In this document: positions 1-5,906 of the stretch, piece after piece
Layout: every line of letters begins with the position of its first letter
Position numbering within the stretch: position 1 is the stretch's first letter
From: Lachnospiraceae bacterium UBA3282
GTDB lineage: Bacteria; Bacillota; Clostridia; Lachnospirales; Lachnospiraceae
Direction: 5' to 3'
Assembly: GCA_002361735.1 (NCBI GenBank)
Contig: DETS01000026.1
Coordinates: 1-8,896, forward strand
Length of the DNA: 8,896 bases
Translations under genes and position numbers: made by a program
Notes under the pieces: generated by a model
Told to the model about the DNA's origin: nothing
The model's input: only the letters and a program-made list of their open reading frames with translations
Database searches by the model: none

Positions 1-26
1 CGTTATGACCACTTCGATACGTCTCC
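1..26 (-). tRNA. 5' end of a tRNA gene, probably tRNA-Ser (cut by window edge)
   Basis: Read on the minus strand from position 26 down to 1, the sequence has the shape of a class II tRNA 5' half. It shows a seven-base acceptor arm GGAGACG, U8, a short D-stem TCG, A14, the invariant G18-G19 within AAGTGGT, and a long D-loop, then CG starting the other D-stem strand. A GGAGA start with a three-pair D-stem and large D-loop is typical of bacterial serine tRNAs. The anticodon, variable arm and 3' end lie outside the window, so the isotype is an inference; leucine is the main alternative. A good promoter lies 45-73 bases upstream on the same strand. Confidence 0.62.
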
Positions 27-70
27 ATTTGCTCGAATCTGAAAATCTTTCAGGCAATCCAAGCATTTCT

Positions 71-99
71 AGTATACGGCAGAAATGTCATAGAAGCAA
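71..99 (-). promoter_or_regulatory. Promoter for the minus-strand tRNA
   Basis: On the minus strand there is TTGCTT (99-94), a 17-base spacer, and TATACT (76-71). Initiation would fall near 64, giving a leader of about 38 bases before the tRNA 5' end. The leader holds a perfect 6-bp inverted repeat CTGAAA/TTTCAG (39-53), which may help 5' processing. The promoter diverges from that of tadA. Confidence 0.55.
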
Positions 100-129
100 G
101 TGTTTTCTCAAAAGGTGATGCGGTTTTGC

Positions 130-157
130 TTCCGACGCTGGATTTTTGTGATATACT
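130..157 (+). promoter_or_regulatory. Promoter of tadA
   Basis: TTCCGA (130-135), a 16-base spacer and an extended -10, TGA-TATACT (149-157), lie just before tadA. The predicted start near 164 gives a leader of only about 15 bases, carrying GGAGG (169-173) five bases before the ATG. Confidence 0.5.
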
Positions 158-178
158 ATATAAAAAACGGAGGCACAC

Positions 179-700
179 ATGACGCAGGACGAAAAATACA
201 TGAGAGAAGCCTTAAAACAGGCAAAAAAAGCCTACAATCTGGGCGAAGTGCCGATCGGCTGCGTGATCGTCTACCGGGACAAGATCATCGGCAGGGGCTA
301 TAACAGGCGAAACACCGACCGAAACACCCTTGCGCATGCGGAGATCACGGCAATCAATAAGGCGAGCAAGGCGCTGAAGGACTGGCGGTTGGAGGAGTGT
401 ACGCTTTATGTGACGCTGGAGCCCTGTCAGATGTGTGCCGGGGCGATCGTGCAGGCGAGGGTCACGGAAACCGTGATCGGCGCCATGAACCCGAAGGCAG
501 GCTGCGGCGGTTCCATCTTAAACATTTTGGAGATGCCGGAGTTTAATCATCAGGTGATCGTGCGGCGGGGCATTTTGCAGGAAGACTGCACCAACCTTTT
601 AAACACATTTTTTAAGGAGCTCCGCGAGAGGAATAAAGTCGAAAAGCAGCGTAAGCGGGAGCAGCCGCAGGAAGTCGGAGAAGGAGAAATGCGGAAATAG
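179..700 (+). CDS. tadA: tRNA-specific adenosine deaminase TadA
   Basis: The 173-residue product belongs to the cytidine/deoxycytidylate deaminase fold. In the family, TadA converts adenosine to inosine at the wobble position (A34) of tRNA-Arg(ACG) in the cytoplasm, allowing one tRNA to read several codons. The zinc and catalytic signature is complete: H53-A-E55 (zinc ligand and proton-shuttling glutamate) and P82-C83-Q-M-C86 (two cysteine ligands). The N-terminal segment with EVPIGCVIV is also typical. Length is near the usual 150-170; the last 20 residues are a charged tail. The start is set by GGAGG at 169-173. Zinc deaminases that act on guanine or cytosine share this fold, but the motif spacing, the AHAEITAI form and the position upstream of dnaX favour TadA. 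Confidence 0.93.
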   Translation: MTQDEKYMREALKQAKKAYNLGEVPIGCVIVYRDKIIGRGYNRRNTDRNTLAHAEITAINKASKALKDWRLEECTLYVTLEPCQMCAGAIVQARVTETVIGAMNPKAGCGGSILNILEMPEFNHQVIVRRGILQEDCTNLLNTFFKELRERNKVEKQRKREQPQEVGEGEMRK

Positions 701-703
701 AAG

Positions 704-732
704 TTGAGCACGCATTACAGAAATGGTATAAT
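704..732 (+). promoter_or_regulatory. Strong promoter of the phosphofructokinase transcript
   Basis: TTGAGC (704-709), an exact 17-base spacer and TATAAT (727-732), with the extended -10 TG at 724-725, begin four bases after the tadA stop codon. Transcription should start near 739-740, about 165 bases ahead of the next start codon. It would give the downstream genes expression independent of tadA. Confidence 0.7.
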
Positions 733-739
733 ATACGCG

Positions 740-904
740 ATGGCAATGAGCGCTGCGCATACGTAAGATGAAAAAATGGCAGCTTGCTGACAATTTTTTC
801 GGATTGCGGATGCATAGGGCGAAGTCCGCGAACGAGGAAAGCCAAAGGGTTTCCGAGTGTGCAGTGCATATAAAATAGAATAATAGAAACGGAGGGCAAA
901 GAAT
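740..904 (+). promoter_or_regulatory. Structured leader (5' UTR) of the phosphofructokinase gene
   Basis: About 165 untranslated bases lie between the predicted transcription start and the pfkA ATG. Three successive hairpins can be drawn. The first (770-800) pairs GAAAAAAT with ATTTTTTC around an inner CAG/CTG, and its 3' arm ends in six T residues, so it could act as a weak terminator. The second pairs GCGGAT (806-811) with GTCCGC (824-829). The third (836-854) pairs GGAAA-g-CC with GG-g-TTTCC around an AAA loop. ATGCA (810-814) and TGCAT (865-869) could alternatively pair and enclose hairpin three, competing with hairpin two. GGAGGG at 891-896 is the ribosome site. I do not recognise it as a known riboswitch class. 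It could be an attenuator, a stable leader, or a separate small RNA. Confidence 0.4.
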
Positions 905-1978
905 ATGAAAAGAATCGGAATGTTGACCAGCGGCGGTGACTGTCAGGCGTTGAACGCGGCGATGCGCGGCGTAGTGAAATGTCTTTCCTGCAGCGGTGAA
1001 GATGTGGAAATCTACGGATTTTTAGACGGTTACAAAGGAATGATCTACGGGGATTTCCGTATCCTGACGGGAAATGATTTTGCGGGTATCCTCACAAAGG
1101 GCGGCACCATCCTCGGAAGTTCCAGAACGCCCTTTAAGCTGATGCGCGAGCCTGACGAGAACGGTCTCGATAAGGTGGAAGCGATGAAGCAGAATTATTA
1201 TAAATTAAAACTTGACTGTATGGTGATCCTGGGCGGTAACGGAACCCATAAGACGGCCAATATGCTTCGCGAGGAGGGGCTGAACGTGATCACCCTGCCG
1301 AAGACGATAGACAACGATCTGTGGGGCACGGATATGACCTTCGGCTTCCAGAGTGCGGTCAATATTGCAACGGACTGTATCGACTGCATCCATACCACGG
1401 CGTCCTCGCACGGACGTATCTTCATCGTGGAGGTTATGGGGCATAAGGTTGGTTGGCTGACGCTGAATGCAGGTATTGCGGGCGGCGCGGACATTATCCT
1501 CATTCCTGAGATTCCTTATGACATTGACAGTGTGATCAAAGCGATCAACGGCAGAGCGGCGAGAGGTTCCCGCTTTACCATTATGGCGGTGGCGGAGGGC
1601 GCGATTTCGAAAGAGGATGCGAAACTCTCCAAAAAGGAATATAAGGAAAAGATGAAGAACTATGCTTATCCGTCTGTTTCTTACGAGATCGCGGATCAGA
1701 TTATAAAAAAGACCGGCATGGACGTGCGTGTTACGGTGCCCGGTCACACCCAGCGCGGCGGCAGCCCCTGCCCGTACGACAGAGTGTTTGCGACCAGACT
1801 CGGTGCAGAGGCAGGCAAGCTGATCCTGCAGGGCGAGTACGGCTTTATGGTGGGCTATAAAAACAGAGAGATCGTGAGAGTGCCGCTCGAGGAAGTTGCA
1901 GGCAAGCTGAAAATGGTATCACCCGACGCAACCATTGTACAGGAGGCGAAGATGGTAGGGATCAGCTTCGGAGACTAA
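905..1978 (+). CDS. pfkA: 6-phosphofructokinase, mixed-signature (group III) type
   Basis: The 357-residue product is a PfkA-family phosphofructokinase, phosphorylating fructose 6-phosphate to fructose 1,6-bisphosphate in glycolysis. Visible motifs in order are TSGGDCQALNAAMRG (8-22), GGTILGSSR (66-74), GGNGT (110-114), PKTIDND (132-138) with the catalytic aspartate D136, VEVMGH, and PGHTQRGGSPCPYDR near the C-terminus. The position equal to E. coli Gly104 is G113, which points to ATP. The position equal to Gly124 is K133, as in pyrophosphate-dependent enzymes. The residue equal to Asp103 is N112. This combination is typical of the mixed group III family, so donor choice is likely ATP but not certain. 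The enzyme is longer than the 320-residue E. coli protein. GGAGGG eight bases upstream sets the start. The gene sits between tadA and dnaX, 36 bases before the latter, and has its own promoter. Confidence 0.9.
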   Translation: MKRIGMLTSGGDCQALNAAMRGVVKCLSCSGEDVEIYGFLDGYKGMIYGDFRILTGNDFAGILTKGGTILGSSRTPFKLMREPDENGLDKVEAMKQNYYKLKLDCMVILGGNGTHKTANMLREEGLNVITLPKTIDNDLWGTDMTFGFQSAVNIATDCIDCIHTTASSHGRIFIVEVMGHKVGWLTLNAGIAGGADIILIPEIPYDIDSVIKAINGRAARGSRFTIMAVAEGAISKEDAKLSKKEYKEKMKNYAYPSVSYEIADQIIKKTGMDVRVTVPGHTQRGGSPCPYDRVFATRLGAEAGKLILQGEYGFMVGYKNREIVRVPLEEVAGKLKMVSPDATIVQEAKMVGISFGD

Positions 1979-1984
1979 AAGAAT

Positions 1985-2020
1985 CGCAGGAAACTGCGCT
2001 GACATGGAGGAATCATGTCA
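1985..2020 (+). promoter_or_regulatory. Tandem hairpins spanning the dnaX ribosome site
   Basis: Two adjacent perfect inverted repeats lie in the 36-base gap before dnaX and run into its first codons. CGCAG-GAAA-CTGCG (1985-1998) is a 5-bp stem with a GNRA loop. TGACATG (2000-2006) pairs with CATGTCA (2014-2020). In the second stem the dnaX ATG is in the 3' arm and most of the Shine-Dalgarno sequence GGAGG (2006-2010) is in the loop. No T-run follows, so these are not terminators. Whether they control dnaX translation is inferred. Confidence 0.45.
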
Positions 2021-3577
2021 TATACTGCGTTATATCGGAAGTTCCGTCCCGGCCGCTTTGAGGAGGTAAAGGGACAGGAACACATCGTTACCACATTACA
2101 AAATCAGATCAAGGCGGATCGGATCGGTCATGCTTATCTTTTCTGCGGAACCAGAGGCACGGGAAAGACCACGATCGCAAAGATCCTGGCGCGGGCGGTA
2201 AACTGCGAGCATCCCGTGGAGGGCAGCCCCTGCGGGGAGTGTGCAAGCTGCAAGGCGATCGCGGCGGGCACAAGCATGAACGTGATCGAGATCGATGCCG
2301 CCTCCAATAACGGCGTGGATAACATCCGCGAGATCGTGGAGGAAGTTTCCTACTCTCCCGCGGAAGGCCGCTTTAAGGTCTACATCATTGACGAGGTGCA
2401 TATGCTTTCCATCGGCGCTTTCAATGCGCTCTTAAAGACGTTGGAGGAACCGCCTTCCTACGTGATCTTTATTCTGGCGACCACGGAGGTGCATAAGATA
2501 CCGATCACCATCCTCTCCCGCTGCCAGCGTTATGATTTCCGCAGGATTACCATTGATACGATCGCGGGGAGACTGCGGGAGCTGATGGATCAGGAGGGCG
2601 TGCAGGTGGAGGAGAAGGCGCTCCGCTATGTGGCGAAGACTGCGGACGGATCCATGCGCGACGCGCTAAGCCTGCTGGATCAGTGTATTGCTTTTCACTA
2701 CGGCGAGGAGTTGACCTACGACAAGGCGCTTGATGTGCTGGGGGCGGTGGATACGCAAGTGTTCGGCAGACTGTTTGACTGCATTCTCAAACGGGATGTG
2801 ACGGGCTGTATCGAGCTTTTGCAGGAGGTTGTTATGCAGGGGCGGGAACTTACACAGTTTGTTGCGGACTTCACCTGGTATCTGCGCAACCTTATGCTGC
2901 TTAAGTCCGCCGATGACATCGAAGATATCATAGATGTGTCTTCGGATAACCTCGTCGTCATGCGTAAGGAAGCGGAAGCGGTGGAGATGGGAACGCTGAT
3001 GCGCTATATCCGTATCTTTTCGGAATTATCGGGACAGATCCGCTATGCGTCTCAAAAAAGAATTTCAATCGAAATAGCGTTAATAAAATTATGCAGACCC
3101 GACATGGAGAAAGATATTGACTCCGTGGTGGAGCGGGTCAGGGTGATAGAAGACAAACTGGAAAATGGGGTTGCCGTTGTTTCTTCCGGTGTGTCGGACG
3201 GCAGCGGAGAGTATGCGCCGCAGGCAAAGAAGGAGAGACCGCCCCTGCCCAAGGCAATTCCGGAGGATGTGCAGGCTGCGGTGGAGCGCTGGGCGGATAT
3301 CGTGGCAAATACGGCTATGCCTATGCGGCAGTATTTGCAAAAGGCACATCTGACATTAGGCGGGGACAGCAGACTGCTCGTGATGGTGGAGGATGGTCTT
3401 GCCTCCGATTATTTTTTGAAGCAGGAGGGGCATAAGGAGATTCTGGAACAGCTGTTGTCCGACGCCGTGGGCAAGGAGATCGACGTGACGGTGCAGACGG
3501 TGCCGAGCAGAGAAGCGTTTGAGCAAAATTATGTGGATCTTTCACAGCTCATTCATATGGAGATCGAGGAAGAATAG
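2015..3577 (+). CDS. dnaX: DNA polymerase III subunit tau (DnaX)
   Basis: The 520-residue product is the AAA+ clamp-loader ATPase that loads the beta sliding clamp and ties the polymerase to the replisome. The N-terminus (SYTALYRKFRP) is canonical. Walker A is GTRGTGKT (45-52); the zinc-binding cysteines are C64, C73, C76 and C79; Walker B is VYIIDEVH (122-129); sensor 1 is ATTEVHK (155-161); and SRC (168-170) carries the arginine finger. The AAA+ and collar domains end near residue 365, followed by a low-complexity linker and a C-terminal tau domain from about residue 410. It is somewhat shorter than the Bacillus protein of about 560 residues. GGAGG four bases upstream sets the start. The following ebfC and recR are the usual partners. 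No convincing frameshift site for a gamma form was seen. Confidence 0.96.
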   Translation: MSYTALYRKFRPGRFEEVKGQEHIVTTLQNQIKADRIGHAYLFCGTRGTGKTTIAKILARAVNCEHPVEGSPCGECASCKAIAAGTSMNVIEIDAASNNGVDNIREIVEEVSYSPAEGRFKVYIIDEVHMLSIGAFNALLKTLEEPPSYVIFILATTEVHKIPITILSRCQRYDFRRITIDTIAGRLRELMDQEGVQVEEKALRYVAKTADGSMRDALSLLDQCIAFHYGEELTYDKALDVLGAVDTQVFGRLFDCILKRDVTGCIELLQEVVMQGRELTQFVADFTWYLRNLMLLKSADDIEDIIDVSSDNLVVMRKEAEAVEMGTLMRYIRIFSELSGQIRYASQKRISIEIALIKLCRPDMEKDIDSVVERVRVIEDKLENGVAVVSSGVSDGSGEYAPQAKKERPPLPKAIPEDVQAAVERWADIVANTAMPMRQYLQKAHLTLGGDSRLLVMVEDGLASDYFLKQEGHKEILEQLLSDAVGKEIDVTVQTVPSREAFEQNYVDLSQLIHMEIEEE

Positions 3578-3590
3578 GTGAATGCCCAAA

Positions 3591-3609
3591 ATACGGACAC
3601 TCTCCGTAT
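3591..3609 (+). repeat. Perfect hairpin between dnaX and ebfC
   Basis: ATACGGA (3591-3597) and TCCGTAT (3603-3609) form a perfect 7-bp stem with loop CACTC, 13 bases after the dnaX stop. It is followed by AGAATATTAAG rather than a T-run, so it is not a standard terminator. It may mark mRNA processing or stability between the two genes. Confidence 0.45.
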
Positions 3610-3636
3610 AGAATATTAAGAAAGGAACAATGAATC

Positions 3637-3990
3637 ATGGCGAAAAGAGGCGGATTTCCGGGCGGCGGTATGCCCGGCAACATGAGCAATCTGATGAAAC
3701 AGGCGCAGCGGATGCAGCGCCAGATGGAGGAGAGCCAAAAGGAACTGGAAACGAAGGAATTTACCGCAAAGGCAGGCGGCGGCGCGGTGGAAGTGACCGT
3801 GACGGGCAAGCGCGAGCTGACGAAGGTAAAGCTCTCCGAGGAAGTTGTGGATCCCGACGATATCGAGATGCTTGAGGATCTGGTGATGGCGGCGACGAAC
3901 GAGGCGCTGCGCATGGCGGAAGAAGCGAACGCCGAGGCGATGAATAAGATGACAGGCGGGCTTAATCTGGGCGGAGGTCTGCCGTTCTAA
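3637..3990 (+). CDS. ebfC: YbaB/EbfC family nucleoid-associated protein
   Basis: The 117-residue product matches the small YbaB/EbfC DNA-binding family, whose members form dimers with a tweezer-like shape and bind DNA in the nucleoid. Visible features are a Gly/Met-rich N-terminus (FPGGGMPGNM), a long charged helix (MSNLMKQAQRMQRQMEESQKEL, in two pieces around residue 25), the conserved core with GGGAVEVTVTGKRELTKVKL, and the VDPDDIEMLEDLVMAATNEA segment. The start at 3637 is preceded by AAAGGA (3621-3626) ten bases away. A nearer ATG at 3630 is in another frame and does not give this family. The dnaX-ebfC-recR order is widely conserved and suggests a link to replication or recombination, although the exact role is unsettled. 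Confidence 0.93.
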   Translation: MAKRGGFPGGGMPGNMSNLMKQAQRMQRQMEESQKELETKEFTAKAGGGAVEVTVTGKRELTKVKLSEEVVDPDDIEMLEDLVMAATNEALRMAEEANAEAMNKMTGGLNLGGGLPF

Positions 3991-4064
3991 AAGCTCATGC
4001 AGACAGATTGCCATCATAGTAAACGGAGTGAGCGTTTCGGCGGAAAGGTTGCGTTTTTTCTGAC

Positions 4065-4661
4065 ATGGAGCTGTACAGCGGACACATCAATAAGTTAATA
4101 GAGGAATTGGCAGGACTGCCCGGCATTGGGCATAAATCGGCGGGAAGGCTGGCTTTTCATTTGATCAATATGCCGAAGGCACGGGTGGAGAGGCTGGCAA
4201 AAACGATTTTGGACGCAAAGGAAAATGTTCGCTATTGCAGCGAGTGTTTTACTCTGACAGACAAAGACATTTGCCCGGTCTGCGCGAATGCCAACAGGGA
4301 TCACGGTCTCATCATGGTGGTAGAGAATGTCAGGGATCTGGCTGCCTATGAAAAGACAGGAAAGTATACGGGCGTCTATCATGTGCTGCACGGGGCAATC
4401 TCTCCCATGCTGGGGATCGGTCCGGGTGATATCCGCCTGAAAGAGCTGATGCAGCGGCTGGAAGGCGATGTGCGGGAGGTCATCATTGCCACCAATTCCA
4501 GTCTGGAAGGAGAGACCACGGCAATGTATATCAGCAAACTGATCAAGCCCACGGGGATCCGGGTGACAAGGATCGCCAGCGGCGTGCCGGTGGGAGGCGA
4601 CCTTGAGTACATTGACGAGGTGACGCTTTTGCGGGCGTTGGAAGGGCGAGTGGAGTTATAG
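4065..4661 (+). CDS. recR: Recombination mediator protein RecR
   Basis: The 198-residue product is RecR, which works with RecO (and RecF) to load RecA on single-stranded DNA at gaps. Visible in order are a helix-hairpin-helix segment LAGLPGIGHKSAGRLAFHL (15-33), a C4 zinc finger with C58, C61, C70 and C73, a Toprim domain starting near residue 80 (VVENVRDLAAYEKTGKY), YHVLHGAISPMLGIGP, and the closing LLRALEGRVEL. Length is normal. The start is chosen because the N-terminus aligns with the family and no ATG, GTG or TTG occurs in frame between it and an upstream stop (4029-4031). It has a poor ribosome site: the nearest purine run, GGAAAGG (4042-4048), is 16 bases away across a T6 run. Translation may depend on coupling to ebfC, which ends 74 bases earlier. 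Confidence 0.96.
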   Translation: MELYSGHINKLIEELAGLPGIGHKSAGRLAFHLINMPKARVERLAKTILDAKENVRYCSECFTLTDKDICPVCANANRDHGLIMVVENVRDLAAYEKTGKYTGVYHVLHGAISPMLGIGPGDIRLKELMQRLEGDVREVIIATNSSLEGETTAMYISKLIKPTGIRVTRIASGVPVGGDLEYIDEVTLLRALEGRVEL

Positions 4662-4686
4662 CATGTGAAAAAGGAGGATTCATAAC

Positions 4687-5727
4687 ATGAGTATCGTACA
4701 GGAGAAATTCGGCGTGACGAAAACGGGCGAGGAGGTTTTTCTCTTTACCTTAAAAAATAAAAATGGCGTGGAGGCGAAGATCACTAATTTCGGTGCGGCG
4801 CTGGTCAGTCTGTATGTGCCCGACAAGGATGGCAGGGTGGAAGATATCGTGCTCGGCTTTGATACGCTGGAAGGGTATTTTACCAATGACAGCTTTTTCG
4901 GCGTGACCATCGGCCCCTCCGCAAATCGTATCGCGGGGGCTGCCTTTGAATTGAACGGAAAGAAGTATCGGATTGCGGTCAATGACGGCGAGAACAATCT
5001 GCACAGCGATATGACTAACGGCTATCATAAGCGCGCCTGGGCAGCCAAAACGGAAGGGGACGAGCTGGTTCTTTCGCTGGAAGGGAAGGACGGCGAGATG
5101 GGTTTCCCCGGCAATAAAAAGATTACCATGATTTACAGTCTTTCGGAGGACAACGGGCTGAAATTGAAGTATCATGCCACGTCGGATGCAGACACCATCA
5201 TCAATCTGACGAACCATACTTATTTTAATCTGGCAGGTCATAAGAGCGGCAGTATTGAAGGGCAGCAGCTGCGTTTGAATGCGAGTCATTTTACCTATGT
5301 GCTTCCGGGAGCGATTCCCACGGGCGAGATCAAGCCTGTGGCCGGGACGCCTTTGGATTTTACGCAGATGAAGGCGATCGGTAAGGATATTGGAGCGGAT
5401 TGCGAGCAGTTAAAACTTGTGCAGGGCTACGATCATAACTTTGTCGTGGACGGTTACGACGGCACGATGCGCCAGATCGCGGAGGCGGCGGATGAGAAAA
5501 GCGGTCGCAGGATGAAGGTTTTCTCCAATCTGCCGGGCGTTCAGTTTTATGCGGGCAACTGCATAGCGCCCCAGAATGGAAAAGATGGCGCGCATTACGA
5601 GCCCCGCTTTGGCTTTTGTCTGGAGACGCATTACTATCCCGACAACATTCATCATCCGAATTTTCCGCAGGCAGTTTTCGGACCGGGTAAGGATTACGAG
5701 GCGGAGACGATTTATCAGTTTGTTTAA
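4687..5727 (+). CDS. galM: Aldose 1-epimerase (galactose mutarotase)
   Basis: The 346-residue product belongs to the GalM family, which interconverts alpha and beta anomers of galactose and glucose in the cytoplasm, feeding the Leloir pathway. Family landmarks are ITNFGAALVSLYVPD (32-46), NRIAGAAFELNGKKY (80-94), NLHSD with H106, NLTNHTYFNLAGH with the catalytic acid H177, GYDHNFVVD with the sugar-binding D249, GVQFYAGN, and CLETHYYPDNIHHPNFP with the catalytic base E313. Length is typical. AAGGAGG (4671-4677) is nine bases before the ATG. The gene starts 25 bases after recR, so it is probably cotranscribed, and a strong terminator follows it. No other galactose genes are in the window, so its role here may be general sugar mutarotation. 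Confidence 0.93.
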   Translation: MSIVQEKFGVTKTGEEVFLFTLKNKNGVEAKITNFGAALVSLYVPDKDGRVEDIVLGFDTLEGYFTNDSFFGVTIGPSANRIAGAAFELNGKKYRIAVNDGENNLHSDMTNGYHKRAWAAKTEGDELVLSLEGKDGEMGFPGNKKITMIYSLSEDNGLKLKYHATSDADTIINLTNHTYFNLAGHKSGSIEGQQLRLNASHFTYVLPGAIPTGEIKPVAGTPLDFTQMKAIGKDIGADCEQLKLVQGYDHNFVVDGYDGTMRQIAEAADEKSGRRMKVFSNLPGVQFYAGNCIAPQNGKDGAHYEPRFGFCLETHYYPDNIHHPNFPQAVFGPGKDYEAETIYQFV

Positions 5728-5775
5728 AAGCATCGCGCTTTTCACCAAATTGTGCGGGATCCCTATGCTATACTG

Positions 5776-5820
5776 TACGAAGCTTTTATTGTGTCATACA
5801 TAAAGGCTTCGTATTTTTTT
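5776..5820 (+). terminator. Strong intrinsic terminator after galM
   Basis: TACGAAGCTTTTAT (5776-5789) pairs with ATAAAGGCTTCGTA (5800-5813) over 14 bp with one G-T pair and a 10-base loop, followed directly by seven T residues (5814-5820). It ends + strand transcription of the galM end of the block. No T-run flanks the other side, so it works in one direction. An extended -10-like TGC-TATACT (5766-5774) lies just ahead of it but has no good -35. Confidence 0.88.
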
Positions 5821-5906
5821 ACGCCGGTTTGTAACGGCAGGCATGTTGATGACGCAGCGGGTAGAAAAAGTGTTCCGATTGCTGCAAATTTATTATGAGG
5901 TCGGGT

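Noticed and set aside
768..878. A 36-codon reading frame (starts MKKWQLADNFFG) in the phosphofructokinase leader
   Set aside because: It has no ribosome site, overlaps the predicted hairpins, and gives a protein with no recognisable features. A six-codon frame at 745 has the same problem.
740..904. Small SRP RNA (ffs/scr), expected between tadA and dnaX
   Set aside because: The conserved apical loop (GGAAGGAAGCAGCC-like) and the long single hairpin are absent; the region folds as several short hairpins instead.
1205..1747. Minus-strand open frames within the phosphofructokinase gene
   Set aside because: They lie wholly inside a well-supported gene and show no motifs or ribosome sites.
3051..3120. 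A6 run in dnaX (CAA AAA AGA) as a frameshift or slippage site for a gamma subunit
   Set aside because: It is not a proper slippery heptamer in this frame, and six A residues are short for transcriptional slippage. A -1 shift would stop at 3118-3120 and give about 369 residues, which is possible but unsupported.
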